From contig JAJZUL010000004.1 in assembly GCA_021848545.1 (NCBI GenBank), positions 59,073-123,072 on the forward strand: a stretch of DNA of 64,000 bases, read 5' to 3'. The notes under the pieces were generated by a model. The model did not search any database and was not told the origin of the DNA. It saw nothing but the letters and a program-made list of their open reading frames with translations. Both the position numbers and the translations under genes were made by a program. Source of the DNA: Pseudomonadota bacterium. GTDB lineage: Bacteria > Pseudomonadota > Alphaproteobacteria > Rhodospirillales > Magnetospirillaceae. This document shows, one piece after another, positions 34,459 through 44,314 of the stretch. The stretch's first letter is position 1, and each line of letters opens with the position of its first letter.

Positions 34459-34557
34459 AGAGCGCGATGACGGTGGATTGACGCGCAAACGCGTCGACCC
34501 ACCGTCTGAATCGAACGCTGATCCATTGATCCGGAGCCGGATGTCATCCGGCTCCGG
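34459..34557 (+). repeat. Dispersed hairpin repeat, family A, copy 3
   Basis: The first hairpin is GACGGTGG-ATT-GACGCG-CAAA-CGCGTC-GAC-CCACCGTC. Compared with copy 1 both arms have changed together. The second is a perfect 13-bp inverted repeat CCGGAGCCGGATG-T-CATCCGGCTCCGG at 34531-34557. A TGTTTTT lies 14 bp further on, so it could attenuate read-through from rubrerythrin into the next gene. Confidence 0.78.
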
Positions 34558-34624
34558 TTCGGGTCCGGTTTGTTTTTCCGGGTTGGACGAAGTCTCCTCA
34601 AGAAGAGAATAAGGATCGCCGGTC

Positions 34625-35962
34625 ATGCGCGAAGGCAATTTGGAAGCTCCGGTCCGTCATCCCTTCGACTGGGAAAACCCCGATTTCACCGACGAGGCCA
34701 AGATCGACGCCGAATTGCGGCGGGTCTTCGACATCTGTCACGGTTGTCGGCGGTGCTTCAATCTGTGCGATTCCTTTCCGCGCCTGTTCGATCTGGTCGA
34801 CGCGGCCGGCGACGCCGAAATGGAAGGGGTGAAAAGCGCCGATTTCGCGTCGGTGGTCGATGCCTGCACCCTGTGCGACATGTGCTTCCTGACCAAGTGC
34901 CCCTATGTGCCGCCGCACGATTTCAACCTGGATTTCCCCCATTTGATGGTGCGCTACCGCGCCGCCCGCCTGAAGCGGGGCGAGACCGGTCTGGTCGAGC
35001 GTCAACTGACCGAGACCGATCGCAACGGCAAGCTGGCGGGACCGGTGGCGGGGCTGGCCAATTGGGCGACCCGGCGGTCCAACGGCCTTACCCGGCCGCT
35101 GATGCAGGCGGCGCTGGGCATCCACAAGGATGCCGAACTGCCCCGCTATGCCGGCAAGACGGCGATGATGCGGGCCCGGGATCACGCCCCCGCCCGCGAC
35201 CCGAGCGCGCCGGCGGCGGCGCGCAAGGTGGCGATCTTCGCCACCTGCTTCGCCAATTACAACAATCCCGAGATCGCCACCGCGACCCAGGCGGTGCTGG
35301 CCAAGAACGGGGTCGAGACCGAGATGGTCTATCCCGGCTGTTGCGGCATGCCCCAGCTCGAACACGGCGATCTGGCGCGGGTGGCGGCCAAGGCCAAAGC
35401 GACGGCGAAGGCCCTGCTGCCCTACGTGGACAAGGGGTATGACATCGTCGCGCCGATCCCGTCCTGCGCCCTGATGATGAAATTCGAATGGCCGCTGATC
35501 GTGCCCGGCGACGCCGATGTGGCGCGCCTGTCCAAGGCGATCTTCGACGTGCCGGAATATGTCATGGACATCGCCGGCAAGGAGGGGCTGGCCGCCGGTC
35601 TGAAACCGGTCGAAGGCGGCATCACCGTGCATCTGGCCTGTCATGCCCGCGCCCAGAACATGGGGCCGAAGGCGGTCGAGATGCTGCGGCTGATCCCCGA
35701 GACCAAGGTCCTGACGGTGGAACGCTGTTCCGGCCATGGCGGCGCCTGGGGCGTGCAGAAGGACCATTTCGAGGTGGGGCTCAAGGTCGGCAAGCCGGCC
35801 ATGCGCCAGGTGGTCAAGAACGGCACCGCCCATCTCTGTTCGGAATGCCCGCTGGCCGGCGCCCATCTGGTTCAGGGCACGGAAACGATCGAGGGCGGCG
35901 GCGCCGTCAAGCAATCCCGCCATCCCATTGAATTGCTGGCCCAGGCTTACGGCCTGGTGTGA
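34625..35962 (+). CDS. GlpC/HdrD-like iron-sulfur oxidoreductase
   Basis: A 445-residue protein with two [4Fe-4S] ferredoxin motifs, CHGCRRCFNLC (C38, C41, C44, C48) and CTLCDMCFLTKCP (C81, C84, C87, C92), followed by two CCG-type domains (PGCCGMPQLEHG and HLACHARAQNMG, with CSGHGG after). This is the heterodisulfide-reductase-related architecture of GlpC. Next to rubrerythrin it probably supplies electrons in a peroxide-defence chain, by inference from conserved linkage. AAGGA precedes the ATG at 34625. Confidence 0.88.
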   Translation: MREGNLEAPVRHPFDWENPDFTDEAKIDAELRRVFDICHGCRRCFNLCDSFPRLFDLVDAAGDAEMEGVKSADFASVVDACTLCDMCFLTKCPYVPPHDFNLDFPHLMVRYRAARLKRGETGLVERQLTETDRNGKLAGPVAGLANWATRRSNGLTRPLMQAALGIHKDAELPRYAGKTAMMRARDHAPARDPSAPAAARKVAIFATCFANYNNPEIATATQAVLAKNGVETEMVYPGCCGMPQLEHGDLARVAAKAKATAKALLPYVDKGYDIVAPIPSCALMMKFEWPLIVPGDADVARLSKAIFDVPEYVMDIAGKEGLAAGLKPVEGGITVHLACHARAQNMGPKAVEMLRLIPETKVLTVERCSGHGGAWGVQKDHFEVGLKVGKPAMRQVVKNGTAHLCSECPLAGAHLVQGTETIEGGGAVKQSRHPIELLAQAYGLV

Positions 35963-35974
35963 CGGAGGCTCCTG

Positions 35975-36559
35975 ATGAAACGCCAAATCGCCCGCGAGGA
36001 CATCATGCCTCTGGACGTCTATGGAGAGCAGCGCCGCGATCTGCGCCGGCGCATGAGCGAAACCAAGAAGACGCGGCGCCTGCATATCGGGCCGCACGCG
36101 GTCGCCCATTTCGAGTCCTTCGACACCATGTGGTATCAGGTCCAGGAGATGCTCTATATCGAAAAGGGCGGCGACGAGCAGTTGGTGGGCGAACTGGCCG
36201 CCTATAATCCGCTGATTCCCAACGGCCGCGAATTGGTGGCGACGGTGATGTTCGAGATCGAGGACGAGGACCGCCGCCGGCGCTTTCTGGCCACGGTGGG
36301 CGGCGTCGAAGAGGTCATGGCGCTGGATTTCGCCGGCGAACGGGTCAAGGGCGTGCCCGAGGCCGATCTGGATCGCACCAGCGCCGACGGCAAGGCGTCG
36401 AGCGTCCAGTTCGTCCATTTCCCCTTCACCGCGGCGCAGGTGGCCAAGTTCAAGGCGCCGGGGACCCAGGTGGCCTTCGCCATCGAGCATCCCAATTACA
36501 CCCACGCCGCCGTGATGCCCGAACCGGTGCGCGCGGCGCTGGCGGGGGATTTCGAGTAG
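35975..36559 (+). CDS. DUF3501 family protein
   Basis: A 194-residue soluble protein of the DUF3501 family. It has the recognisable MPLDVYGEQRRDLR start region, FESFDTMWYQVQEML, YNPLIPNGRELVATVMFEI and HFPFTAAQVAKFK. No catalytic residues are established. The gene follows the Fe-S protein by 12 bp with GGAGG upstream and is a conserved neighbour of rubrerythrin/GlpC-like pairs. Its TAG stop is the first triplet of a family B hairpin repeat. Confidence 0.88.
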   Translation: MKRQIAREDIMPLDVYGEQRRDLRRRMSETKKTRRLHIGPHAVAHFESFDTMWYQVQEMLYIEKGGDEQLVGELAAYNPLIPNGRELVATVMFEIEDEDRRRRFLATVGGVEEVMALDFAGERVKGVPEADLDRTSADGKASSVQFVHFPFTAAQVAKFKAPGTQVAFAIEHPNYTHAAVMPEPVRAALAGDFE

Positions 36560-36697
36560 AGCGGCGAGCCTTAAATACGAGGCACGCCGCTCTTGCGCCC
36601 ATTGAGGGCGCGGCCAAGCGCGCGGACGCGCGCGCCCGGTGAGGGAAAAATAAAACGGCTTAGAGTGTGATGCACATTTAGGGCATCACACTCTAAG
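36558..36697. repeat. Double-hairpin repeat between convergent genes (family B, copy 2)
   Basis: The first hairpin is AGAGCGGCGAGCCT with AGGCACGCCGCTCT. The second, at 36659-36697, is perfect: CTTAGAGTGTGATGC with GCATCACACTCTAAG. Relative to copy 1 the second stem has changed on both arms (GCGTGATGC to GTGTGATGC with matching complement). It lies between convergent DUF3501 and trpF. Confidence 0.78.
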
Positions 36698-36707
36698 CCG
36701 GGGGCGA

Positions 36708-37352
36708 TCAGGGCGTCGCTTTCGCCGCCTTGATGAAAGCCGCGATCAGGGCCGGGTCCTTGCGGCCCGGCGCGCTTTCCACGCCCGACGAGACGTCGAC
36801 GGATGTGGCGCCGGAAATGCGGATGGCTTCGGCGACGTTGGCCGGGGTCAGGCCGCCGGCCAGCATCCAGGGCAGAGGCCAGCTTTTTCCCGCCAGCAGG
36901 GTCCAGTCGAAAGTGACGGCATTGCCGCCGGGGCGGGTGGCGTTCCTGGGGGGGCGGGCGTCGAACAACAGGCGGTCGGCCACCGGCAGATAGGCGGCGG
37001 CGGCATCCAGGTCGCCCGCCTCGGCCACCCCGATCGCCTTCATCACCGGTGTTCCGTATTCCAGGCGGATGGCTTCGACCCGTTCGGGCGTCTCCTGGCC
37101 GTGGCACTGGATCAGATCCAGCCGGACATGGGTCAGGACCGTGTCCAGCCAGCCATTGTCGGCATCGACGAACAGCCCCACCGCCGCGATGTCGTCGGGC
37201 AGGATCTGCGCCAGTTCGGCGGCGTCCTCGGGCGTGATGGCGCGCGGGCTTTTGGGGTGGAAGACGAACCCGACCATGTCGGCACCGCCCTCGATCGCCG
37301 CCTCCAGCGCCTCGAAATCGGTGATCCCGCAAATTTTGACGGCGATGCTCAT
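36708..37352 (-). CDS. trpF: Phosphoribosylanthranilate isomerase
   Basis: A 214-residue TIM-barrel enzyme of tryptophan synthesis. The catalytic cysteine is in VKICGITD, GFVFHPKSPR follows, the catalytic Asp is in GLFVDADN, and the phosphate-binding WMLAGGLTPANV and DVSSGVESAPGRKD close the barrel. The ATG at 37352 overlaps the pyrF stop as ATGA. Its expected partner trpB is 3.1 kb away, across the plus-strand rubrerythrin block. Confidence 0.96.
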   Translation of the reverse strand: MSIAVKICGITDFEALEAAIEGGADMVGFVFHPKSPRAITPEDAAELAQILPDDIAAVGLFVDADNGWLDTVLTHVRLDLIQCHGQETPERVEAIRLEYGTPVMKAIGVAEAGDLDAAAAYLPVADRLLFDARPPRNATRPGGNAVTFDWTLLAGKSWPLPWMLAGGLTPANVAEAIRISGATSVDVSSGVESAPGRKDPALIAAFIKAAKATP

Positions 37353-38068
37353 GGCCGCTGGCGCAGATCGGCGACGATGCGGTCGGCCGCCTCGGCCGGG
37401 TCCGTGGCGGCGGTGATCGGCCGGCCGATCACCAGGATGTCGGCACCGGCGGTGAGCGCCTCGCGCGGGGTCATGACCCGTTTCTGGTCGCCGGTCACAC
37501 TCCAGGCCGGGCGAATGCCGGGAACCACCAGGGTCATCGCCCGGCCCATCTGGGCGCGCAGGGCCGCCACCTCGTGGGGCGAGCAGACCAGTCCGTCGGC
37601 GCCGGCCTTTGCCGCCAGATCGGCCAGACGCTTGACCTGATCCAGAACCGGGCGGTCGTAGCCGACGGCTTCGATGGCGCCCTGATCGAGGGAGGTGAGG
37701 ATGGTCACCGCCAGCACCTTGGGCGGCGCCACGCCCAGCCGGGCGGCTTCGTCGCGGCCGGCTTCGACCGCCGCCTTCATCATCTCGATTCCGCCCGAGG
37801 CGTGAACCGTGGTCATCGCCGGCGCCAGCCGCACCAGACCGCGCATGGCGCCGGCCACGGTGTTGGGGATGTCGTGCAGCTTGAGATCGATGAACAGCGG
37901 CACGCCCGACCGGGCGTGGGCGACGGTGGCGATGCCGGCGGGACCCTGGGCGGAAAAGAATTCCAGTCCCAGCTTGATGCCGCCGACCAGCCCGTTCAGC
38001 CGCGCGGCCAGGGCCGTGGCGGTCCCGGTTTCAGTGGTGTCGATGGCGACGAAAACGGGGTTGCTCAT
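37349..38068 (-). CDS. pyrF: Orotidine-5'-phosphate decarboxylase
   Basis: A 239-residue TIM barrel that makes UMP from OMP. The catalytic Lys/Asp array is in FIDLKLHDIPNTV, with GIKLGLEFF, VHASGG and the phosphate-binding GADILVIGRPIT. It overlaps trpF by 4 nt and is preceded by lapA on the same strand after 39 bp. Confidence 0.96.
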   Translation of the reverse strand: MSNPVFVAIDTTETGTATALAARLNGLVGGIKLGLEFFSAQGPAGIATVAHARSGVPLFIDLKLHDIPNTVAGAMRGLVRLAPAMTTVHASGGIEMMKAAVEAGRDEAARLGVAPPKVLAVTILTSLDQGAIEAVGYDRPVLDQVKRLADLAAKAGADGLVCSPHEVAALRAQMGRAMTLVVPGIRPAWSVTGDQKRVMTPREALTAGADILVIGRPITAATDPAEAADRIVADLRQRP

Positions 38069-38107
38069 GGCAAATCCTTGGGCCGGGCGGCCGCGATATC
38101 TTCTGTG

Positions 38108-38473
38108 TCAAGGGGATGGGGGCGGCGGCGAAGCCGAATGATCGGCGTCCGTCGCCGTGCCCTGCGCCGCGGTCGCCGTATTCTTGGCCGCATCGATCTG
38201 GCGGGCCAGGGAATCGGCGCGCGCCTTTTCGCGCCGCGCCCGGAGCCGGGCGCCCAGGCCGGCGGTCCACAGAATCATGGCGCCCGCCACCAGGCCGACG
38301 GCCAGGGGAACCAAAATCGCCAGATAGGCGGGAACGGCCACCGATCCCGGCAGCGGCCACAGGGTGAGGGAAACGGGGTGACGATTGCTGATGGCGAACG
38401 CCACCGCGACCAGCGCCAGAATCAGGCCGAGGATTCGGACGATGAGCCGACCGATATCACGAGTCCGTATCAT
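38108..38473 (-). CDS. lapA: LapA-domain (DUF1049) inner-membrane protein
   Basis: A 121-residue protein with two hydrophobic segments (about 10-28 and 46-70) and the DUF1049 signature [18 protein letters not shown], then a basic coiled region and an acidic Ser/Pro tail. LapA in enterobacteria works with LapB in lipopolysaccharide assembly control; no lapB adjoins it here. Its start overlaps the 3' end of ihfB by 17 nt, a common linkage. Confidence 0.87.
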   Translation of the reverse strand: MIRTRDIGRLIVRILGLILALVAVAFAISNRHPVSLTLWPLPGSVAVPAYLAILVPLAVGLVAGAMILWTAGLGARLRARREKARADSLARQIDAAKNTATAAQGTATDADHSASPPPPSP

Positions 38474-38750
38474 CGGTATTCAGGCGTTCGCGCAATTGCT
38501 TGCCGGTTTTGAAAAAGGGGACGGCCTTTCCCTCCACCGACACCGCTTCGCCGGTCCGGGGATTGCGGCCCTGGCGGGCGTCGCGCTTCTTGACGGAAAA
38601 CGCGCCAAATCCCCGCAGCTCCACACGGTCGCCCCGTGACAAGGCGTCGGCGATCTCGTCGAAGATGGTGGTTACGATCCTCTCGACATCGCGCATGTAT
38701 AAATGCGGATTCTTTTCGGCCAGACGGGCGATCAGCTCCGACTTGGTCAT
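38457..38750 (-). CDS. ihfB: Integration host factor beta subunit
   Basis: A 97-residue DNA-bending HU/IHF-family protein. [21 protein letters not shown] at the start identifies the beta subunit; [11 protein letters not shown] and the intercalating-arm GRNPRTGE are present. The ATG at 38750 matches the family N terminus although its ribosome site is weak; ATGs at 38777 and 38798 are in frame upstream. It follows rpsA on the minus strand, the standard order. Confidence 0.94.
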   Translation of the reverse strand: MTKSELIARLAEKNPHLYMRDVERIVTTIFDEIADALSRGDRVELRGFGAFSVKKRDARQGRNPRTGEAVSVEGKAVPFFKTGKQLRERLNTDDTDS

Positions 38751-38854
38751 GGTGGCTCGTTCATCGCGTGATTCGGACATGTGGCGAGCGTGCCCCAAGC
38801 GGCCCGAGGCGTCAAGCCAAGCTGTTGACCGTCAAAGTTTTTTTATTTTTCCGG

Positions 38855-38893
38855 GCAAACAAAAACCCCGCATCCGAAGTCGGATGCGGGGTT
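38855..38893 (-). terminator. Rho-independent terminator after rpsA
   Basis: A perfect inverted repeat, AACCCCGCATCCGA with TCGGATGCGGGGTT, spans 38864-38893. On the minus strand it is followed by TTTTTGTTTG. It lies 19 bp after the rpsA stop, so rpsA and ihfB are probably separate transcripts. Confidence 0.92.
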
Positions 38894-38911
38894 GGGTGGG
38901 AAACCGAAGGT

Positions 38912-40627
<1,716 letters not shown>

Positions 40628-40728
40628 AAACAGATATTCCTTTCCTTCGTATCGTCAGTATTCCGGCCAGCCGGTTGAGTCCGGCGGTCTTTGACGGCGC
40701 TGTCGCGGCGAACGGAGGCGATCCCCGT

Positions 40729-40783
40729 CACCGGCATCGCCGGTTGTTCAAAAAGTTCACCGGCATCGCCGGTTGTTCAAAAA
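40729..40783. repeat. Two 26-bp direct repeats in the rpsA leader
   Basis: CACCGGCATCGCCGG followed by TTGTTCAAAAA occurs at 40729-40754 and 40758-40783, a period of 29 bp, with degenerate GCCGGT-containing versions continuing to 40830. Each unit contains a CCGG-CATCG-CCGG hairpin, so on the minus strand the leader RNA would have repeated small hairpins separated by T-rich linkers. Confidence 0.8.
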
Positions 40784-40892
40784 ATCCCGGCCCTGCCGGT
40801 TGATCCCGCATTGCCGGTCGGTCCAATGACGTCCGTATTCCCTTCGAGGATGGCGCGGTGCCGGTCTCGAAATGCGACGTCCGGAAAAGCCT

Positions 40893-40940
40893 GTGGTCCG
40901 AATCTGCCGCCGGAAAGCCGCAGCGGCAGATTCGGACCAC
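40893..40940. repeat. Perfect 18-bp inverted repeat
   Basis: GTGGTCCGAATCTGCCGC and its exact complement flank a 12-nt loop. It lies 136 bp after the cmk stop and 266 bp before rpsA. On the minus strand it is followed by AGGCTTTTCC, a poor T run, so it is either a weak terminator of the aroA-cmk operon or a leader element of rpsA. Confidence 0.75.
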
Positions 40941-41075
40941 CCGCATCAGGTGGCGCCGGAGGCCGGCACCGTCAAGACATGCCCCTTGAAAGTTTTCCAG
41001 GGCGAAAACACTACGCGGTCTGTTTACGGGGCCGCCTTCGCTCAACCGGTGGTTCCGTGCCGGCAAACGATGCCG

Positions 41076-41729
41076 TCACGCGGTTGCCACCTGCAAACGG
41101 ACATAGCTCAACGCCGCAACAAAGGCTTGCTCGGCGTCGAGGTCGGTCGTGTCCAGGATGAAGGCATCGGGCGCGGCAGCCAAAGGAGCGACAGCCCGAT
41201 TGCGGTCCCGTTCATCGCGGTCGCGCATCTCCACAAGAACATCGGCCTGTATAGCGTCGATGCCACGATTCCGCAACTCTTTCAGGCGGCGCTCGGCCCT
41301 TTTTTCAAGCGATGCGGTGACGAACAATTTGGCGGCGGCGTCGGGACAGATCACGGTTCCGATGTCGCGGCCGTCGAGGATGGCGCCCCGCCCGCCCGGC
41401 GGATGAGCGGCGAAACCGCGCTGGAAATCGACCAGGGCTTCGCGGACCTTGGGAATGGCGGCGACCAGCGAGGCGGCGCCGGCGGCGTCGTCGCCGCGCA
41501 GATCGGCGGCGTCCAGGTCGGACGGGGTCAGGGCGCGGGCGGCGGCTTCGGCGGCGACGGCATCGGCGGGATCGCGGCCGGCGCGGCGCACGGCCATGCC
41601 GGTGGCGCGATAGATCAGGCCGGTATCGAGATAATCGTACCCCAGTTCGGCGGCCAGGCGCCGGGCCAGGGTGCCCTTGCCCGACGCGGCGGGGCCGTCG
41701 ATGGCGACGATCGTCGGGATGCCGGTCAC
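41076..41729 (-). CDS. cmk: Cytidylate kinase
   Basis: A 217-residue P-loop kinase that phosphorylates CMP and dCMP. The P-loop is [12 protein letters not shown], followed by [11 protein letters not shown], the CMP-binding [12 protein letters not shown], and the lid-region Arg cluster [10 protein letters not shown]. It overlaps the aroA stop as ATGA. The aroA-cmk-rpsA-ihfB order is classical. Confidence 0.96.
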   Translation of the reverse strand: MTGIPTIVAIDGPAASGKGTLARRLAAELGYDYLDTGLIYRATGMAVRRAGRDPADAVAAEAAARALTPSDLDAADLRGDDAAGAASLVAAIPKVREALVDFQRGFAAHPPGGRGAILDGRDIGTVICPDAAAKLFVTASLEKRAERRLKELRNRGIDAIQADVLVEMRDRDERDRNRAVAPLAAAPDAFILDTTDLDAEQAFVAALSYVRLQVATA

Positions 41730-43069
41730 GATTGCGCTCCGATCCGGGCGCCCAGGCCGTTCATCAGGGGGACGAAGCCGGGGAAGCTGGTGTCGATGGC
41801 GGCGCCGTCATCGATGGTCACCGGGTCGCGGGCGACCATGCCCAGAACCAGGAACGACATGGCGATGCGGTGGTCGAGATGAACGGCGATGGTGGCGCCG
41901 CCGGCGGGGGGGGAACCCGTCCCGTGCACGATCAGGGCGTCGGCCTCCTCCTCGACGGCGATTCCGCACGCGGCCAGACCCTTGGCCATCAGCGCCAGAC
42001 GATCGCTTTCCTTGACCCGAAGCTCTGCCAGCCCTCGCATGCGGGTGGTGCCCCGGGCGCAGGCGGCGGCCACCGCCAGGATGGGGTATTCGTCGATCAT
42101 CGACGGCGCCCGGTCGGCGGGGACGTCAACGCCCGTCAGGGTCGAGGCGCGGATGGTGAGATCGGCGACCGGCTCGCCGGCCTGATCCCGGCAATTGTCG
42201 AAACGGATGTCGGCGCCCATTTCCAGCAGGGTCCGGTACAGGCCGTCGCGCAGGGGATTGATGCCCACGCCCGGCAGATGGATGTCCGAACCGGGGACCA
42301 GAAGGGCCGCCACCGCCGGAAAGGCCGCCGAAGACGGATCGCCGGGCACGATCACCGGGCGCCCCGTCAATTCGGGGTGGCCGGTCACCGAAATGGCGTT
42401 GCCGCCCTCGGCCAGGGGTTCGACGGTGACCTCGGCGCCGAAGGCCCGCAGCATCAGTTCGGTATGGTCGCGGGTGGCGGCGCGCTCGACGACCGTGGTT
42501 TTGCCCGGCGTGTTGAGTCCGGCCAGCAGAATGGCCGATTTGACCTGGGCCGAGGCGACGGGCAGATCGTAGCGGATGGGCAGCGGCATGTCGGTGCCGG
42601 TCACCGCCAGCGGCAGGCGTCCGCCGCCGCGCGCGACGAATCCGGCGCCCATCAGGCCGAGCGGGTCGGTCACCCGCTTCATCGGCCGCGACCGCAGGGA
42701 GGCGTCGCCGGTCAGCACGGTGGTGAAGGGATGGGTGGCGACCAGCCCCATCAGCAGTCGCGCCCCGGTTCCCGAATTGCCCATGTCGATGACGTCGGCG
42801 GGCTCGGTCAGGCCGCCGACGCCGCGACCCCAAAGGCGCCATGTTCCGTCCGTTCCCCGTTCGACCCTGGCCCCCAGGGCGCGCATGGCGGCGGCCGTGC
42901 GCAGCACGTCCTCGCCTTCCAGCAGACCTTCGATGCGGCTTTCGCCCAGCGCCAGGGCGCCGAACATCAAGGCGCGGTGGGAAATGGATTTGTCCCCCGG
43001 AACCCGAGTGACGCCGGACAGGGCGCCGGCGTGGCGGGACAGAAGCGGTCTGGCGGTGTCTGCGGTCAT
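41726..43069 (-). CDS. aroA: 3-phosphoshikimate 1-carboxyvinyltransferase (EPSP synthase)
   Basis: A 447-residue shikimate-pathway enzyme with two inside-out alpha/beta domains. [13 protein letters not shown] (K27), [14 protein letters not shown], the [13 protein letters not shown] segment, and [15 protein letters not shown] with [12 protein letters not shown] are diagnostic. The sequence resembles class II (glyphosate-insensitive) forms of alphaproteobacteria in these segments, though the sensitivity class cannot be settled by eye. The ATG at 43069 is preferred over one at 43117 because it gives the usual N terminus. Confidence 0.95.
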   Translation of the reverse strand: MTADTARPLLSRHAGALSGVTRVPGDKSISHRALMFGALALGESRIEGLLEGEDVLRTAAAMRALGARVERGTDGTWRLWGRGVGGLTEPADVIDMGNSGTGARLLMGLVATHPFTTVLTGDASLRSRPMKRVTDPLGLMGAGFVARGGGRLPLAVTGTDMPLPIRYDLPVASAQVKSAILLAGLNTPGKTTVVERAATRDHTELMLRAFGAEVTVEPLAEGGNAISVTGHPELTGRPVIVPGDPSSAAFPAVAALLVPGSDIHLPGVGINPLRDGLYRTLLEMGADIRFDNCRDQAGEPVADLTIRASTLTGVDVPADRAPSMIDEYPILAVAAACARGTTRMRGLAELRVKESDRLALMAKGLAACGIAVEEEADALIVHGTGSPPAGGATIAVHLDHRIAMSFLVLGMVARDPVTIDDGAAIDTSFPGFVPLMNGLGARIGAQS

Positions 43070-43322
43070 TTTTTTCTCGCCAACAAGGGGCCAGAAGATC
43101 CTTCGGGCCGCGGTCATCTACCACAGGCGACGGGTCCGGCATAGACCGCCCGGGGCGCCCCGTCATTGAAATTCCCGGACGGGGAACGGCCCCGTCGCGG
43201 TTTTTGGTTTTGACACAGGGGAACGAACATGGCAAATCGCCCCGACCAGCGCTGCGCGGTTCGATGTCGCGTTTTGCCGGATGGGGGTCCGCCGGGACCG
43301 TGTTTCGAGGAGGACGTCAAAG

Positions 43323-43694
43323 GTGGCGAAACCGGAATGGGGTCAAAAACGGACCTGCACCAGCTGTGGCACCCGATTTTACGACATGGCGCGCACGCCC
43401 ATAACCTGCCCGAAATGCGGCGCCGTGGTCGAGCCGGACCAGCCGCTCAAACCCCGCCGCGGGTCGGCGGCGCCCGAACCGAAGGCGGCGGCGCCCGTCG
43501 CGGCGGCGGCCGAGGATGAGGATGACGAGGCCGAGGCGCTGGACGGCGACGAGGATGTGAACGGCGAGGCCGGCGAGGACGAGGAAGAGGCCGGCGACGA
43601 GCTCATCGAGGACGCCTCCGATCTCGGCGAGGACGATGACGACATGGCCGAGGTCATGGAGCATCTGGACGAGGAGATCGAGGACGAGGTGTAA
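43323..43694 (+). CDS. TIGR02300 (FYDLN-acid) family protein
   Basis: A 123-residue protein with an N-terminal zinc-ribbon-like part (CTSCGTRFYDMARTPITCPKCG) and a long Glu/Asp-rich tail. The family is characteristic of alphaproteobacteria and of unknown function. The start is GTG at 43323 with AGGAGG at 43308-43313; the protein then begins VAKPEWGQKRTC, the family N terminus. tRNA-Ala lies downstream. Confidence 0.9.
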   Translation: MAKPEWGQKRTCTSCGTRFYDMARTPITCPKCGAVVEPDQPLKPRRGSAAPEPKAAAPVAAAAEDEDDEAEALDGDEDVNGEAGEDEEEAGDELIEDASDLGEDDDDMAEVMEHLDEEIEDEV

Positions 43695-43819
43695 GCCCCG
43701 TCTCCGGCAGGCGAAGCCCTCGATTTTTTCGCTTGCATCGCCCAAACGGAATCCATATGGTCCGCCTCCACCGGCGGCGCCCCCCATGGCGACGGGCCGG
43801 GGGCAGGATCGATAGTTTC

Positions 43820-43895
<76 letters not shown>

Positions 43896-44314
43896 AATTT
43901 CCGCAAGCCCTTGATGGGACTGTAGAAATTCCGCAGGCCGGCGAGCAATCGCCGGCCTGTCGCGTTTCGGTGTCACGGAATGACCCGAACCATCCCCGCC
44001 GAATCTCCTGCCGGACATCAACACGACGAGCGCATCGGGCAAATTCTTCCCTCGCCTCACGGTTTCGGCCCTCCGATGATGTCGTCGAGGTCGGGGAACG
44101 CCTCGTCGGCGTCCGAATCCGCCCTCCCGCGGCCGGCCTTGAGGCGGTGGTCACGCGCGTCCGCGAGGTCCGAATCAAGCCCGAGGTAAGCCGGCACCTT
44201 GTTTGGTCTGCCGCGATGATTTTGATGGAACGCCCCAAGGCGCGTATCCTCTCGCCGTCGATGGTTCCGGCGCCGGCAATGGCCGGCGGGACGGAGCCCA
44301 GTGGGGGAGGGCCG

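Larger units (their letters stand above)
40628..41075. other. Repeat-rich interval between cmk and rpsA
   Basis: This 448-bp gap has no gene. It contains two 26-bp direct repeats (40729-40783) and an 18-bp inverted repeat (40893-40940). The rpsA promoter and leader must be here; no convincing hexamer pair was found. AAGGAAAGG lies just upstream of the rpsA ATG. Confidence 0.6.

Noticed and set aside
36580..36600. Sigma-54 promoter-like GGCACG and TTGC in the family B repeat
   Set aside because: The spacing is two bases too long and the site points into a convergent gene end.
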